Positions 9,333-19,979 of a DNA stretch of 64,000 bases are shown in pieces. How positions within the stretch are numbered: the first letter of the stretch is position 1; each line of letters starts with the position of its first letter. A program made the translations under genes and the position numbers. The notes beneath the pieces were generated by a model. That model had not been told where the DNA came from. It worked only from the letters and a program-made list of their open reading frames with translations, and made no database searches. This stretch comes from Curtobacterium flaccumfaciens (lineage in GTDB: Bacteria; Actinomycetota; Actinomycetes; Actinomycetales; Microbacteriaceae), in the NCBI GenBank assembly GCA_029689965.1, contig CP121450.1, forward strand, positions 1,488,001 to 1,552,000, read 5' to 3'.

Positions 9333-11002
9333 CACGGCTCCAGCAGGAGACCCGCCGCCTGGTCGTCCGCCGCCGTCGCCTTGGCGACGTAGTGCACCTT
9401 CTTGCCCGTCGCGTTGTACGGCAGCTCGGTGACGAACCGGTACCGCCGCGGCCGCTTGTAGCGGGCGAGGCCCGGGTGCGAGCCGGTCCAATCCTCGAGG
9501 GCCGCGGCGGCCTCGGCGTCGTCCTCCGGAAGACGTCCAGGCGCACGGACGACGTACGCCGTCACCACCTCACCCCAGCGTTCGTCCGGGACGCCGACCA
9601 CGATCGAGTCCGCGACCCCGGGGTGCTCCTGCAGCGCCGCCTCGACCTGGACCGGGTGGACGTTCTCGCCGCCGGAGATGATCATGTCGTCCTTGCGGCC
9701 CACGATCGTCACCCGCTCGTGCTCGTCCCACGTCGCGAGGTCGCCCGGGTAGAACCAGCCGTTCGCGAACTTCTCGGCCTCCAGCCCCGGGTTCCGGTAC
9801 GAGTAACCGGACTTCACCGTGCGGACCGCGAACTCGCCGATCTCGGAGCCGTCCTTCGGGACCGTGTCGGTCGGGTCGGCCAGTCGGTCCTCGTAGACGC
9901 GGACCACGGCGACGTCGTCGTCGGTGCTCGCGCGGCCGGTGGAGCCGGCGCCGTCGGGGAAGTCCTCGGGTCGCAGGAACGTGTTCCAGAAGGTCTCGGT
10001 CGTGCCGTAGCCGTTGAAGATCCGCGGTGACAGGAGCTCCTGGTACCGGAGCGCGGCGGCGCGGTCGAGTGGCGCGCCCATGGTCACGATGCCGTGCAGG
10101 GAGGACAGGTCGCGTGGCCGCGCCTCCTGCGCGTTCGCGAGGGCGACGAGGTTCGGCGGGGCGCCGATGAGGAAGGTCAGCCGCTCCGACTCGACGAGGT
10201 CGAGCACGCGGTCGGCGTCGAAGTGCCGGAGCGTGGTGAGCTCGGCACCCACGTAGAACACGGGGTTCGGGCCGCCGGAGTACAGGCCGCCGCGGTGGAA
10301 CAGCGGCGACATGTTGAGCGTCTTGTCGAACGGCGTGAGCGGGAAGTGCATGATCACATCGTGTGCGCTGAGCACCTCGACGAGGCTCGGGAGCGGGACC
10401 GGCTTCGGACGCCCGGTCGTGCCGGACGTGTAGAGCCGGGTGGTCTCGTCGTACGTGCTGCGGGGTTCGGTCGCTGCCAGCTCGTCGGCGGTGACCGGGT
10501 CGGCGGCGAGGAGCTCGGCGAAGCGGATGTCGTCGCGCGTCCCCTCGCCGACCACGACCACCTGGTCGGGGTGTGCGGGGCGCTGGTGAGCGCCGCCGCG
10601 ATGTCGGCGGTGCGGACCGCGTCGTACACGACGACCACGGGGGCGGAGTCCTCGACGATGAACGCCACCTCCTCCGGCGCGAGACGGAAGTTGGTGGGCG
10701 AGAAGACCGCGCCGATGCGGTGGCAGGCCAGGTACAGGATCGCGAACTCGGGGGAGTTGAACAGCTTCGGCCATAACGACCGAACCGCGCCCGGCACCGT
10801 GCCGGACGAGCCAGCCGGCGACGCGGTCCACGTCGGCGCCGAGCTCCGCGTACGTCCAGGACCGGTCGGTGTCCGGGTCTCGGAGGGCCGGTCTGCCGGC
10901 GAAGCGGTGGGTGTTCCGGGCGAAACCGTTCGCGTACGTGTAGCTGCACTCGAAGACGTCGCGGAACCGGGTCGGGTCGTAGTCGGATCGGGTCTGGGTC
11001 AT
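9332..11002 (-). CDS. AMP-dependent acyl-CoA synthetase/ligase (two indels)
   Basis: Activates a carboxylic acid to its acyl-adenylate and then to acyl-CoA. Family elements in order: WTYAELGADVDRVAGWL, SPTNFRLAPEEVAFIVEDS, the ATP-binding loop LYTSGTTGRPKPV, ATP-site NGYGTTETFWN, GWFYPGDLATWD, hinge GRKDDMIISGGENVHP, and the C-terminal catalytic Lys in PYNATGKKVH. The total length of about 556 residues is normal. The stretch between about 10797 and 10575 is in another frame, so one indel lies at each end. The overall architecture resembles fatty- or medium-chain acyl-CoA ligases; substrate cannot be told from sequence. Confidence 0.9.
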   Translation of the reverse strand: MTQTRSDYDPTRFRDVFECSYTYANGFARNTHRFAGRPALRDPDTDRSWTYAELGADVDRVAGWLVRHGAGRGSVVMAEAVQLPRVRDPVPGLPPHRRGLLAHQLPSRAGGGGVHRRGLRPRGRRVRRGPHRRHRGGAHQRPAHPDQVVVVGEGTRDDIRFAELLAADPVTADELAATEPRSTYDETTRLYTSGTTGRPKPVPLPSLVEVLSAHDVIMHFPLTPFDKTLNMSPLFHRGGLYSGGPNPVFYVGAELTTLRHFDADRVLDLVESERLTFLIGAPPNLVALANAQEARPRDLSSLHGIVTMGAPLDRAAALRYQELLSPRIFNGYGTTETFWNTFLRPEDFPDGAGSTGRASTDDDVAVVRVYEDRLADPTDTVPKDGSEIGEFAVRTVKSGYSYRNPGLEAEKFANGWFYPGDLATWDEHERVTIVGRKDDMIISGGENVHPVQVEAALQEHPGVADSIVVGVPDERWGEVVTAYVVRAPGRLPEDDAEAAAALEDWTGSHPGLARYKRPRRYRFVTELPYNATGKKVHYVAKATAADDQAAGLLLEP

Positions 11003-11121
11003 CGTCGCTCCCTGAAGCGGTCATGGTGTCTGACGCACCGCTCGCCAGCGTATCGGCCGGGCGGGTCCGGGTGACGGGTCATCGGGCCGGACGCCGAGGT
11101 GGACCCGTGTGCGGCGCCCGA

Positions 11122-13445
11122 TCAGGTGCGGTCCGCCGACGTGTTCCGCTGCCACAGCCGCACCGCGACGGCACCGGCGGTGCACACCGCCGCGACGGCC
11201 GCCAGGGCGATCGGGGAGACGTGCGTGCCCCGGCCCCGGAGTACACCGCCGCGGCCAGCGACACGGCGACCGCGGCGGTCGCCGCGTACCGCCCGCGCGA
11301 CTGCGCGAGCAGGGTCTGCCCGGCCGAGGCCGCCAGGGGGAGCAGGGTCGTCACGACGGCGCCGAGGCCCCCGACACACAGGGTGATCGCGACCTCGGAC
11401 ACGAACGACGCCCAGAACCCGGTACCCGGGGTCAGTGAGTGGAGCACCCACCCGGCGGCGGCGACGGCGAGCAGCGAGACCGACCGCCAGGTCGCGCTGC
11501 GGGCACTCGCGGCGATCGACGAGCCCAGCCGGAGCGCGGCGGTGTCGACGCCGGGTCGGCCGACGGGTACGAGGACCGCGCCGACGATGAGGGCGGGCGA
11601 GAGGTCGAACGTCCGGCTGGTGCCGCACGCCACGAGCGCTGCGAGCACCAGCCACGGGGACACCCGGAAGGCGATCGTGCCCCGGTCGCTGCCGGCGGCC
11701 CAGCGGGTGGACAGCACGACGGTCGTCGTGAGGACGGCCGCCCCGAGCAGGACGGCGATCGCCAGCCGGACGTACCGGGCCTCGAGGGAGACCCCGACGC
11801 CGAGGAGCGTGCAGAGCCCGACGATCAGGACGGCCCCGGTGACCGACGCCCAGGTCGGCAGGGCGTCCTCGCCGCGCCGGCGCTCGTCACGCGGGCGGTT
11901 GCGGCCGAGCAGCGCTGCGAACGGGGAGCGGAGCCGGCCGCGTGCAGCACCGGCGACGAGCGCGAGCGGGCCGGCGACGAGCACGAGGAACCCGGCCGCG
12001 ACGGCCGTGGCGACGAGCACGGTGCGCCACGAGAACGCGGACTGGATGGTCGGCACCGTCGTGTCGTACGCGGTGGACGCGGACCAGTCGCCCGCGGAGC
12101 CGGACCAGTCGAGGCCCCGCCCTGACTGCCGGCGGCCGTGCCGTCGCTCGTGCCGCCCCCACCGGTGCCCCGGCGCCCGCACCGGAGTCGCCGCCGCTCG
12201 GGGCGGTCCCACCGGTCGACGAGGGCCCGGTGCCGTCCGAGCCGTGCCCGGCCCCGGGGGCACCGCGGCACTGCCCGTGGCGCTCGGCGAGCCGGAGCCG
12301 GGGTCACCCGACGAGCCGGTCGAGCCGGTCGGCGCCGTCGGCTGCGACGACTGCCCCGCGATGCGCACCCGGACCGACGCCGACGTCGCCGAGAAGTTGC
12401 CGGCTGCGTCCTGCTGCGCCGCCGTGATCCGGCTCGTCCCGGCCGGAGGGACGCTCCGGTCGTCGAGCAGGACCAGCGGCCCGACGCAGGGACGTCGGTC
12501 CGGCACACCGGCGCGCGGTCGACGTAGACGGTCAGCACAGCACCGGGCTCTCCGCTGCCGGACACCGTCGGCTGGGAGGGCACCACGTCGCCCGACGCGG
12601 GCGCGGTCACGTGCGGCGCGGCGGGCGCCGTGCGGTCGAGGGCGATCGTGACGGGCGCGGACGCGGCGCTCCGCAGGTCGGACCGGTACCCGTCGGCGGT
12701 GCTCGCGGTCTGGGTCGCCGTGACGGTCACCCGCGCGTCCCCGCCGACTCCGGACGTCGCACCGCCGAGCGACACGGTCCACCGGCCGTCGTCGCCGACG
12801 GTCGCCGTCCGGTCCGTCGTCGATCCGGACACCGAGAGGGTGATCGTCGAGCCGGCGTGCCCGGTGCCGGACACCGGCCCGTTGGTCGGCCGGGAGGTCG
12901 TCACGACCGGCGGCACGATGACGTCGGACGCGGGAGCGCTCGACGAGCCCACGGACGGCGCCGTCCGGTCCTGCACCGTGAAGACCTGCTGCGGGCCCGA
13001 GCGGACCCTCGCCAGGCACGACCACGAGCCGTCGTCGCGCACGGTCGTGGAGCACGCCGTCGCCCGGGCCCCGTGACCCGGATCGCATGCCCGGGCGTCC
13101 CGGTCCCGCTGAAGCGGACGGTGTCGCTGGTGATGTCGCCGGGTCCGTGATCGACGGGCGGACCGGGGGCCGCGTCGGCGTCGTCGTCGGGGTGCCCGGG
13201 CGGGGCGTGAGCTGGTTCTGCGGCACCGGTGTCGAGGTCGGGGCCGGGGTCGTCGCCGCGATCGCCGTGGAACCACCGCGGTCGTCCGCGGCGGCGAACG
13301 CGGGGGCGGTCGCGGTGCCGAGCAGCGCGACCACGAGGGCTGCAGCACCGGCGACCAGCAGGGTGATCCGGGTTCGCCGAACGGGACCGTCGCCCCGACG
13401 GCCCGTTCGTCCACGTTCTCCCCGCGCGTGTTCATCCGAGTCCAT
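11122..13445 (-). CDS. Secreted/membrane protein with Ig-like repeats and C-terminal multi-helix membrane domain (several indels)
   Basis: I do not recognise a named family for the whole protein. From the ATG at 13445: a signal-like segment TLLVAGAAALVVALLG ending TAPAFAAA, a Pro/Thr-rich linker, then two to three Ig-like (Big-type) repeats with VSGTGHAGSTITLSV and VSGSGEPGAVLTVYV, each preceding a W-S or R-W-T-V strand. A Gly/Ser-rich spacer follows, then a hydrophobic C-terminal third with about eight helices (for example VLVATAVAAGFLVLVAGPL and AVLIVGLCTLLGVGV). Frame changes near 13140, 13070, 12490, 12140 and 11235 are presumably read errors. The layout suggests an envelope-anchored protein with an extracytoplasmic adhesive or binding region. 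Function unknown. Confidence 0.75.
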
Positions 13446-13665
13446 CCCACGCGATCGAGCGGCTGCGGTCAATACGACGAACGGATGATGTCCGTCGAGT
13501 CCGGCGACACGCCGAGCAGGCCGAACGCGCGGTGTGTGCGACTCGGGAATCGGCCGTGAAGAGCCGCTCCGGCGCGGAGGACCCGCGGCCGGTCGATAGA
13601 ATCGACCCGGCCGTCCCGCGGCCGTTGGAGCACCGCGATCCCGACGCGCAAAGGAGTACGCCCTC

Positions 13666-14247
13666 ATGGACACCGGACTCATCACGACGCTGATCGTCGT
13701 CGGAGTGGTGGTGGTCCTCCTCGTGATCGTCGGGATCTACCTCTGGGTCACCTACAACTCGCTCGTCACGCTGAAGGTCCGCGTCGACGAGGCCTGGAGC
13801 GACATCTCCGTCCAGCTGAAGCGCCGGGCGGACCTGATCCCCACCATCGTCGACACCGTCAAGGGCTACGCGACGCACGAGAAGTCCGTGTTCGAGGACG
13901 TGACGAAGGCCCGTGCCGAGACGCTCAGCGCGGGGACGCCTCGACGGCCTCCGCCGCCGAGGGGCACATGCAGAAGGCGCTGAAGAGCGTGTTCGCCGTG
14001 GCCGAGGGGTACCCGCAACTGCAGTCGAGCCAGAACTTCCTGCAGCTCCAGTCCGAGCTCGTCGACACCGAGGACAAGATCCAGTCCGCTCGACGCTTCT
14101 ACAACGGCGGCGTCCGAGAAGCTGAACACGAAGATCCGCGTCTTCCCGAACTCCTCGTTCGCGAGGAGCCGCGGCTTCTCCGAAGCGTCGTTCTTCGAGA
14201 CCGCCGAGCCCGCGGCGATCGCGGAACCGCCGCGCGTCCAGTTCTGA
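13666..14247 (+). CDS. lemA: LemA family protein (two indels)
   Basis: Membrane-anchored LemA protein of about 190 residues. One N-terminal helix ([19 protein letters not shown]), then the family signature [25 protein letters not shown] and [15 protein letters not shown]. Further conserved parts are [34 protein letters not shown] and FFETAEPA. Indels lie near 13935 (a GGGG run) and 14118 (GAGCTG read as GAAGCTG). It sits 22 bp before htpX, and the lemA-htpX pairing is common, suggesting a shared envelope-stress role. A GATAGAATC -10-like box lies at about 13595. Confidence 0.92.
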
Positions 14248-14268
14248 CCGGCTCGGCGTCGACCCGAC

Positions 14269-15168
14269 GTGTACAGTGCGATCGCGCGGAACAAGCGCAA
14301 CACGGTCCTCATCGTCCTGGTCTTCCTGCTGATCATCGGCGCGCTCGGCTTCCTCGGCGGGTACTTGGCCGGCAACGTCTCGATCGGCGTCATCGTCCTC
14401 CTCGTCGCGATCGGCTACGCGGTGCTGCAGTACTTCCTCGCCGCTCGACAGGCCACGGCGATCGCCGGCGGGATCGAGATCGACCGGAGCACCGAACCCC
14501 GGCTCTGGCGCACCGTGGAGAACCTCGCCATCGCGACCGGGATGCCGATGCCGCGCGTCTTCGTCATCGACGACCCGTCGCCCAACGCCTTCGCGACCGG
14601 CCGCGACCCCGACCACGCCGTCGTCGCCGCCACGACCGGGCTCCTCGCGATCATGGACGACCAGGAAGCTCCAGGGCGTGATGGCGCACGAGCTGGACAC
14701 GTGCGGAACTACGACATCCGTGTGTCGACCATGGTGTTCGGCCTCGTGGTCGCCGTCGGCCTCCTCGCCGACGTCCTGCTGCGCATCTCGATCTTCAGCG
14801 GCCTCGCCGGCGGGCGGAGCCGGAACAACGACAACGGCGGCAACAACCCGATCCTGCTCATCGCCGGCATCGTGGCCGTCCTCGTGGCGCCGATCGCCGC
14901 GGCGGGCGTGCAGGCGGCGGTGTCGCGGCAGCGGGAGTACCTGGCCGATGCGACCGGTGCGATGACCACGCGGCACCCGGAGGGCCTCGCTCGCGCGCTC
15001 GAGAAGCTCGGCGCGTACGGCAGGCCGATGCGGACGCAGAACTCGTCGATGGCGCACCTCTGGATCGCGGACCCGATGCGGCCGGGCGTCATGGACCGGC
15101 TGTTCTCGACGCACCCGCCGCTGGCGGACCGCATCGCGCGGCTGCGCGGGAGCCTCGACCGCTTCTGA
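14269..15168 (+). CDS. htpX: HtpX-like M48 zinc metalloprotease (indels inside the active-site motif)
   Basis: Membrane protease that degrades misfolded membrane proteins. GTG start; two N-terminal helices, [26 protein letters not shown] with the substrate-side NAFATG, then the zinc-binding HExxH region. Further on, [15 protein letters not shown] supplies the third zinc ligand and [13 protein letters not shown] is the typical C-terminus. As read, HExxH is destroyed: GAAGCT at about 14667 adds a base and GAGCTGGAC at about 14695 loses one, where HELGH is expected. Both are AGCT sites, so this is very likely a base-calling artefact and the enzyme is probably intact. Confidence 0.9.
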   Translation: MYSAIARNKRNTVLIVLVFLLIIGALGFLGGYLAGNVSIGVIVLLVAIGYAVLQYFLAARQATAIAGGIEIDRSTEPRLWRTVENLAIATGMPMPRVFVIDDPSPNAFATGRDPDHAVVAATTGLLAIMDDQEAPGRDGARAGHVRNYDIRVSTMVFGLVVAVGLLADVLLRISIFSGLAGGRSRNNDNGGNNPILLIAGIVAVLVAPIAAAGVQAAVSRQREYLADATGAMTTRHPEGLARALEKLGAYGRPMRTQNSSMAHLWIADPMRPGVMDRLFSTHPPLADRIARLRGSLDRF

Positions 15169-15229
15169 CCCGGGCGGCTCGCGCGTGACGCGGTGCCTCA
15201 CGTCGGCGCGGCGCCGCTCGATCCGCGAG

Positions 15230-15430
15230 ACGCCGCGAGCCTCGTGACACACCGCCCGATCCGGCGGCGTCTCGTGCGCTGGGCGGCGGCTCGAGCGCTG
15301 GTGCGCGTCTCGTGCGCTGGGCGGCGTCCCGAGCGCTGGGCGGCGGCTCGAGCGCTGGTGCGCGTCTCGTGCGCTGGCGGACGACGGACTGGAGGCACGC
15401 CGCGGGCCCGCACCGCGCCTCCAGGCCGTC
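15230..15430. repeat. GTCTCGTGCGCTGG repeat array and REP-like palindrome
   Basis: Between the convergent htpX and ycaQ genes, GTCTCGTGCGCTGG occurs three times, interleaved with GGCGGCTCGAGCGCTGGTGC twice. The array ends in an imperfect copy of the dispersed palindrome (15383-15396 with 15417-15430) overlapping the ycaQ stop. No protein is supported. Confidence 0.7.
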
Positions 15431-16687
15431 AGACGGCTGGTTCCAGGGCGGCGGGCACCTCCGCGTCGTCCGCCGCGACGTGCGGGACCAGCGCGACGCC
15501 GAGCGCGCCGGCGACCGCCGCTGCGGCGCTGCCGCGGTCGGTGACCTCGACCTCGTCGAGCCCCTGCCACGCCGCCGTCCGCCGCAGCGTCTCGGCGAGC
15601 CGGTCGGCGTCGAGCCGTTCGCCGGGCTCCTGCCACGCCGTCCGCACCCGCAGGACCCCGCGCTGCCGGTCGCTCTTGAGGTCGATGCGTCCGACGAGCC
15701 GGTCGTCCTGCAGGACGGGCAGCACGTAGTACCCGAAGACGCGCTTCGGTGCCGGCGTGTAGATCTCGATCCGGTAGTGGAAGCCGTACATCCGCTCGGC
15801 CCGCCGGCGGAACCAGACCACCGGGTCGAAGGGGCTGAGCACGGCATCGGCGGTCATCCGGCGGGGACCCGGGCGTCGACGTGCATCCAGGCGCGCTCGC
15901 CCCACCCCTCGACGTGCACCGGCACGAGTTCCCCTGCGGTCACGAGCTCGGCGACGGCCGCGGTCGTGTCGTCCGCTCGGAGCCGGAAGTAGTCCGCGAT
16001 GTCGGCGCGCGTGCCCACGCCGAGCGCCCGGCTGGACCGTCGTACCAGTTCCCGGATCGCCACCGGCCGCGACGGCGCCGTCTCGAGCGTCCCCGCCGGG
16101 AGCACCTGCTCGGGCAGGGCGTAGACACGTTCGAACCCCGACCGTCCCGCGCTGACGACGTCGCCCCAGCGGAACATCTGCTCGAGACCGAGCTTGACGT
16201 CGCTCCACCCCCACCACGGGCCGCGGCGGACGTTGGACTCGTGCTCGACCGCGCTCGCGGGCATCGGCCCCTCGGCGCGGAGCAGCGCCCGCAGCTCACG
16301 ACGGACTCCCTCGGTACGGGTGACCCCGTCGATCCTGGTCGGCCACGAGTCGCGGTCGCGCAGGGCGTCCATCCGCCAGCGGAAGAGCGGCAGGTCGCAG
16401 CGGTCGACGAACGCCGCCTCGTGCGCCCAGTACTCGGCGTAGGGGCCGCGCTTCGCCAGGGTGAGCCGGTCCAGCGTCGAGCGGTCGTACGCACCCAGAC
16501 GGGCGAAGAGCGGCAGGTAGTGGCTGCGCTCGAACACGTTGACCGAGTCGATCTGCAGCAGTCCGAGCCGCGCGAAGCCGGTGTTCAGTGTCCGGGTCGA
16601 CACGGTGTCGGCCGGGGGCTGCCCGAAGCCCTGGGCGGCCAGTGCGACGCGGCGGGCCTCGGCAGCGGAGAGCGTGGTCCTGACCAT
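15429..16687 (-). CDS. YcaQ-family DNA glycosylase / winged-helix protein (one indel)
   Basis: Homologue of the E. coli interstrand-crosslink glycosylase YcaQ/AlkX. ATG at 16687 chosen because LSAAEARRVALAAQGF is the usual N-terminus. Family marks: LQIDSVNVFERSHYLPLFARLG, YAEYWAHEAAF, and near the C-terminus SPFDPVVWFRRRAERMYGF then HYRIEIYTPAPKRVFGYYVL. The frame changes near 15857, where the C-terminal third is in another frame. About 420 residues when joined. Predicted to excise bulky or crosslinking adducts. Confidence 0.88.
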
Positions 16688-16781
16688 GAGAGCGACGCTA
16701 CCGAGTGCCGCCGACACCGCACGTACCCCGACGTATGCCGTATCTGGTACCTGTCAGGAGGCACATCGATACACTCACGGC

Positions 16782-18040
16782 ATGGCATGGGGAAGAAAGC
16801 AGACGCATCCCGATCCCGTGGTCGAGGACTCGGTCCCGACGGGCATGCGCATCGCCGGGGCGTGGTCCTGGCGGGTGCTCGTGATCGTCGGCGTGATCGC
16901 GGTCTTCATCTGGCTCGTCACCGTCTTCAGTCAGATCCTCATCCCGTTCCTCGTCGGCATCGTCATCTCGGCGCTGCTCGTCCCGATCTCGAACTGGATG
17001 CAGCGGCACCACGTCCCGAAGTGGCTCGCGGTGGTCATCAGCCTGCTGGGCGGCCTCGCGGCACTCGGCGGCCTCATCTGGCTCGTCGTCGACCAGATCA
17101 TCGCCTCCTACCCGTCGCTGCGCGACCGGACCGTCGACCAGTACGCGAACATCAAGGACCTCGTCCTCAACTCCGGCCTCGGCATCACCCAGGGCGACGT
17201 CAACGGCTGGCTCGACGACGGCACGAAGTGGCTGCAGGACAACTCGGCGTCGATCCTGTCCGGCGTCGCGAGCGCCGGCTCCGGTGCCACGCACGTCTTC
17301 GAGGCGCTGTTCATCATCCTGTTCACGACGATCTTCCTGCTCATCGACGGCAAGAACGTCTGGCGCTGGACCGTGCGGCTGTTCCCGAAGAAGGCCCGCG
17401 CGACGGTCGACGGCGCCGGGTCGCGGGCTGGATCACGCTCACGAGCTTCATCCGCGTGCAGATCTTCGTCGCGTTCGTCGACGCGGTCGGCATCGGCCTG
17501 GGCGCCTGGATCGTCGGGCTGTTCTTCGGCGGGATGCCACTGGTGATCCCGATCGCGGCGTTCGTCTTCCTCGGCGCGTTCATCCCCGTGGTCGGTGCGA
17601 TCGTGACCGGGTTCCTCGCGGTCTTCGTCGCCCTCATCTTCAACGGTCCGCTCGCCGCGGTCCTCGTGCTCGCCGTCGTCCTGCTCGTGCAGCAGATCGA
17701 GGGGCACATCCTCCAGCCGCTCGTCATGGGCAACGCCGTCAAGGTGCACCCGCTCGCGGTGGTGCTGGGCGTCACCGCGGCGTCCGGGCTCGCCGGCATC
17801 GCCGGGGCGTTCTTCGCCGTCCCGCTCATCGCCACGCTGAACGCCATGGTGACGACGATCTCGAGCGGTCGCTGGCGCGGACTCGACTCCGAGCACGTCC
17901 TCGAGGCCACTCCGAAGCGCGGTCAGCACGGGCAGCTCCAGCTGATGCGCCGCCGCCGGCACCAGGTCGGCGACGACGTGCCGGCACCGGGCAAGGATGC
18001 GGAACCCACCGCGGCCGAGGGCACCGCGAGCACGAACTAG
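16782..18040 (+). CDS. AI-2E transporter family permease (one indel)
   Basis: Polytopic membrane protein of the TqsA/YdiK (AI-2E exporter) superfamily. ATG at 16782 preceded by CAGGAGG. The N-terminal helices (WRVLVIVGVIAVFIWLVTVF, ILIPFLVGIVISALLVPI), the extended periplasmic-type segment around residues 95-170, and the C-terminal helices with GAFIPVVGAIVTGFLAVFVA and QQIEGHILQPLVMGNAVKVHP are all typical. The frame breaks near 17420 (CCCGGG apparently read as CCGGG). The C-terminal tail is charged. Substrate unknown; transport of a quorum signal is not implied. Confidence 0.87.
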
Positions 18041-18085
18041 CGTCACGGTTTCGTCACGAGCGGCCGAACCGACGATGATGGGACG

Positions 18086-19330
18086 GTGACCGACACCACT
18101 GCGCCGCTGATCCCCACGCTCGACGACATCGAGAAGGCGCGCCGGACGATCGCCGGTGTCGCTCGGGTCACGCCGATGGAGACGTCGCAGTTCCTCGGCG
18201 ACCTGCTCGGATCGCCCGTGCACCTCAAGTGCGAGAACCTGCAGCGCACCGGTGCCTACAAGGTCCGCGGCGCCTACAACCGGCTGTCGACCCTCACCCC
18301 GGAGCAGCGGGTGGCCGGCGTCGTCGCCGCGAGTGCGGGCAACCACGCCCAGGGGGTCGCCCTCGCCGCCCGCGAGCTCGGCATCCCCGCGACGATCTTC
18401 ACGCCGGTCGGTGTCGCGCTGCCGAAGCTGCAGGCCACCAGGCACTACGGAGCCGAGGTCGTCCTGCGCGGCCACTCCGTCGAAGAGGCCCTGAGCGCCG
18501 CGAAGGACTTCGCTGCGCGGACCGGAGCGGTCTTCATCCCGCCGTTCGACCACCCGGCCGTGATCGCCGGGCAGGGGACGCTCGGCCTCGAGATCCTCGA
18601 CCAGGTCCCGGAAGCCGACACCGTCATCGTGCCGATCGGCGGCGGCGGGGTCATCGCCGGCATCGCCCTCGCCGTGAAGGGCGTGTCCGAGCGCCTGGGG
18701 CGGCCGATCCGCGTCGTCGGCGTGCAGGCCGAGAACGCCGCCGCCTACCCGAGCTCCCTCGCGGCGGGCGAGCCCGTCACCGTGCGCACGAAGCCGACGA
18801 TCGCGGACGGCATCGCCGTGGCGCGGCCCGGCGACCTGAACTTCCCGATCATCCGCGACCTGGTCGACGAGATCGTCACCGTCTCCGACGACGACGTCGC
18901 CCGTGCACTGCTGGTGCTCCTCGAGCGCGCCAAGCTCGTCGTCGAACCCGCCGGGGCCGTGGGCGTGGCCGCGATCATGGCCGGGGCCGTTCGCGACACC
19001 GGGCGCACCGTGGTGCTGCTGAGCGGCGGCAACATCGACCCGCTCATGATGGAGCGCGTGATCACCCGCGGCCTCGTCGCGGCGTCGCGGTACATCGGCA
19101 TCCGGATCATGCTGCCGGACCGCCCGGGCCAGCTCGCGCGCGTCTCGCAGGTCATCTCCGACGCGGGTGCGAACGTGGTCGAGGTCCTGCACACGCGCCA
19201 CGGCCAGGGACTCGTCATCAACGAGGTCGCACTCGACCTGTCGATCGAGGCCCGCGGCCCGGAGCACGCGCAGGAGGTCATCCACCGCCTCCGCGAAGCC
19301 GGGTTCCGTCCGGAGCTGCTGGAGCACTGA
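18086..19330 (+). CDS. ilvA: Threonine dehydratase with C-terminal ACT domain
   Basis: PLP enzyme deaminating threonine to 2-oxobutanoate for isoleucine synthesis (or catabolism). Intact, 414 residues. The PLP lysine lies in RTGAYKVRGAYN (about residue 56), ASAGNHAQGVA and GGGGVIAGIA bind the cofactor phosphate, and SGGNIDPLMM is conserved. The C-terminal about 75 residues (IRIMLPDRPGQLARVSQVI) form a single ACT-like regulatory domain. That is shorter than the double domain of E. coli IlvA and similar to the form widespread in Actinobacteria. A perfect palindrome immediately follows the stop. Confidence 0.94.
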   Translation: MTDTTAPLIPTLDDIEKARRTIAGVARVTPMETSQFLGDLLGSPVHLKCENLQRTGAYKVRGAYNRLSTLTPEQRVAGVVAASAGNHAQGVALAARELGIPATIFTPVGVALPKLQATRHYGAEVVLRGHSVEEALSAAKDFAARTGAVFIPPFDHPAVIAGQGTLGLEILDQVPEADTVIVPIGGGGVIAGIALAVKGVSERLGRPIRVVGVQAENAAAYPSSLAAGEPVTVRTKPTIADGIAVARPGDLNFPIIRDLVDEIVTVSDDDVARALLVLLERAKLVVEPAGAVGVAAIMAGAVRDTGRTVVLLSGGNIDPLMMERVITRGLVAASRYIGIRIMLPDRPGQLARVSQVISDAGANVVEVLHTRHGQGLVINEVALDLSIEARGPEHAQEVIHRLREAGFRPELLEH

Positions 19331-19374
19331 CGGACTGGAGGCGCGTGGCGGCGCCGCCACGCGCCTCCAGTCCG
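19331..19374. terminator. REP-like palindrome after ilvA
   Basis: A perfect 22-bp inverted repeat with no loop base (19331-19352 with 19353-19374), the same GGACTGGAGGCGCG family as at 9287. It starts with the base after the ilvA stop codon. Confidence 0.75.
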
Positions 19375-19401
19375 GCCTGCGGTGCGTCGCGCACCGCGAA
19401 A

Positions 19402-19439
19402 CGGACACAGCACCGCGGAGAACCGCGGTGCTGTGTCCG
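19402..19439. terminator. Bidirectional terminator between ilvA and greA
   Basis: A perfect 17-bp stem (19402-19418 with 19423-19439) with an AGAA loop in the convergent gap. It differs in sequence from the REP-like palindrome next to it. Confidence 0.75.
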
Positions 19440-19469
19440 GAACCTGGTTCCGTGAGCGAGCGACGGGGC

Positions 19470-19958
19470 CTACGGCTCGTAGCGCTCGACCTTCGTCACC
19501 TCGACGGCGATCTCCTTGCCGTTCGGCGCCGTGTAGGTGGTCGTGTCGCCGGGGCGGAGCCCGACGATCGCGGCACCCACGGGGCTGACGGGGCTGTAGA
19601 CGGTGAGGTCAGAGCCCTCGCCGACGATCTCGCGGTTGCCGACGAGGAACGTCGACTCGTCGCCGGCGATGACCGCCGTGACGACGGTGCCGGGCTCGAC
19701 GGTGCCGTCGAAGTCGGCTTCGCCCACGGTGGCGTTCTTGAGGAGCTCGGTGAGCTGGCGGATGCGGGCCTCGATCTTGCCCTGCTCGTCCTTCGCGGCG
19801 TGGTAGCCACCGTTCTCCTTGAGGTCGCCCTCTTCGCGGGCGGCCTCGATGCGGTTCGCGATCTCCTGGCGACCTTCACCGGACAGCGTCTCGAGCTCGG
19901 CCTTGAGGCGGTCGTGCGCCTCTTGCGTCAGCCACGTGACCTGGGTGTCGTTGCTCAT
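19470..19958 (-). CDS. greA: Transcription elongation factor GreA
   Basis: Rescues backtracked RNA polymerase by stimulating transcript cleavage. Intact, 162 residues. ATG at 19958 (AAGGGAATCACC upstream) is chosen over an ATG 18 bp earlier because MSNDTQVTWLTQEAH is the usual start. The coiled-coil N-terminal domain has EAAREEGDLKENGGYHAAKD, the conserved acidic tip (DLKENG in this group). The C-terminal FKBP-like domain contains YSPVSPVGAAIVGLRPGD. Downstream of DUF4307 on the same strand, separated by a terminator. Confidence 0.96.
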   Translation of the reverse strand: MSNDTQVTWLTQEAHDRLKAELETLSGEGRQEIANRIEAAREEGDLKENGGYHAAKDEQGKIEARIRQLTELLKNATVGEADFDGTVEPGTVVTAVIAGDESTFLVGNREIVGEGSDLTVYSPVSPVGAAIVGLRPGDTTTYTAPNGKEIAVEVTKVERYEP

Positions 19959-19979
19959 GGTGATTCCCTTCAGCAAAGA

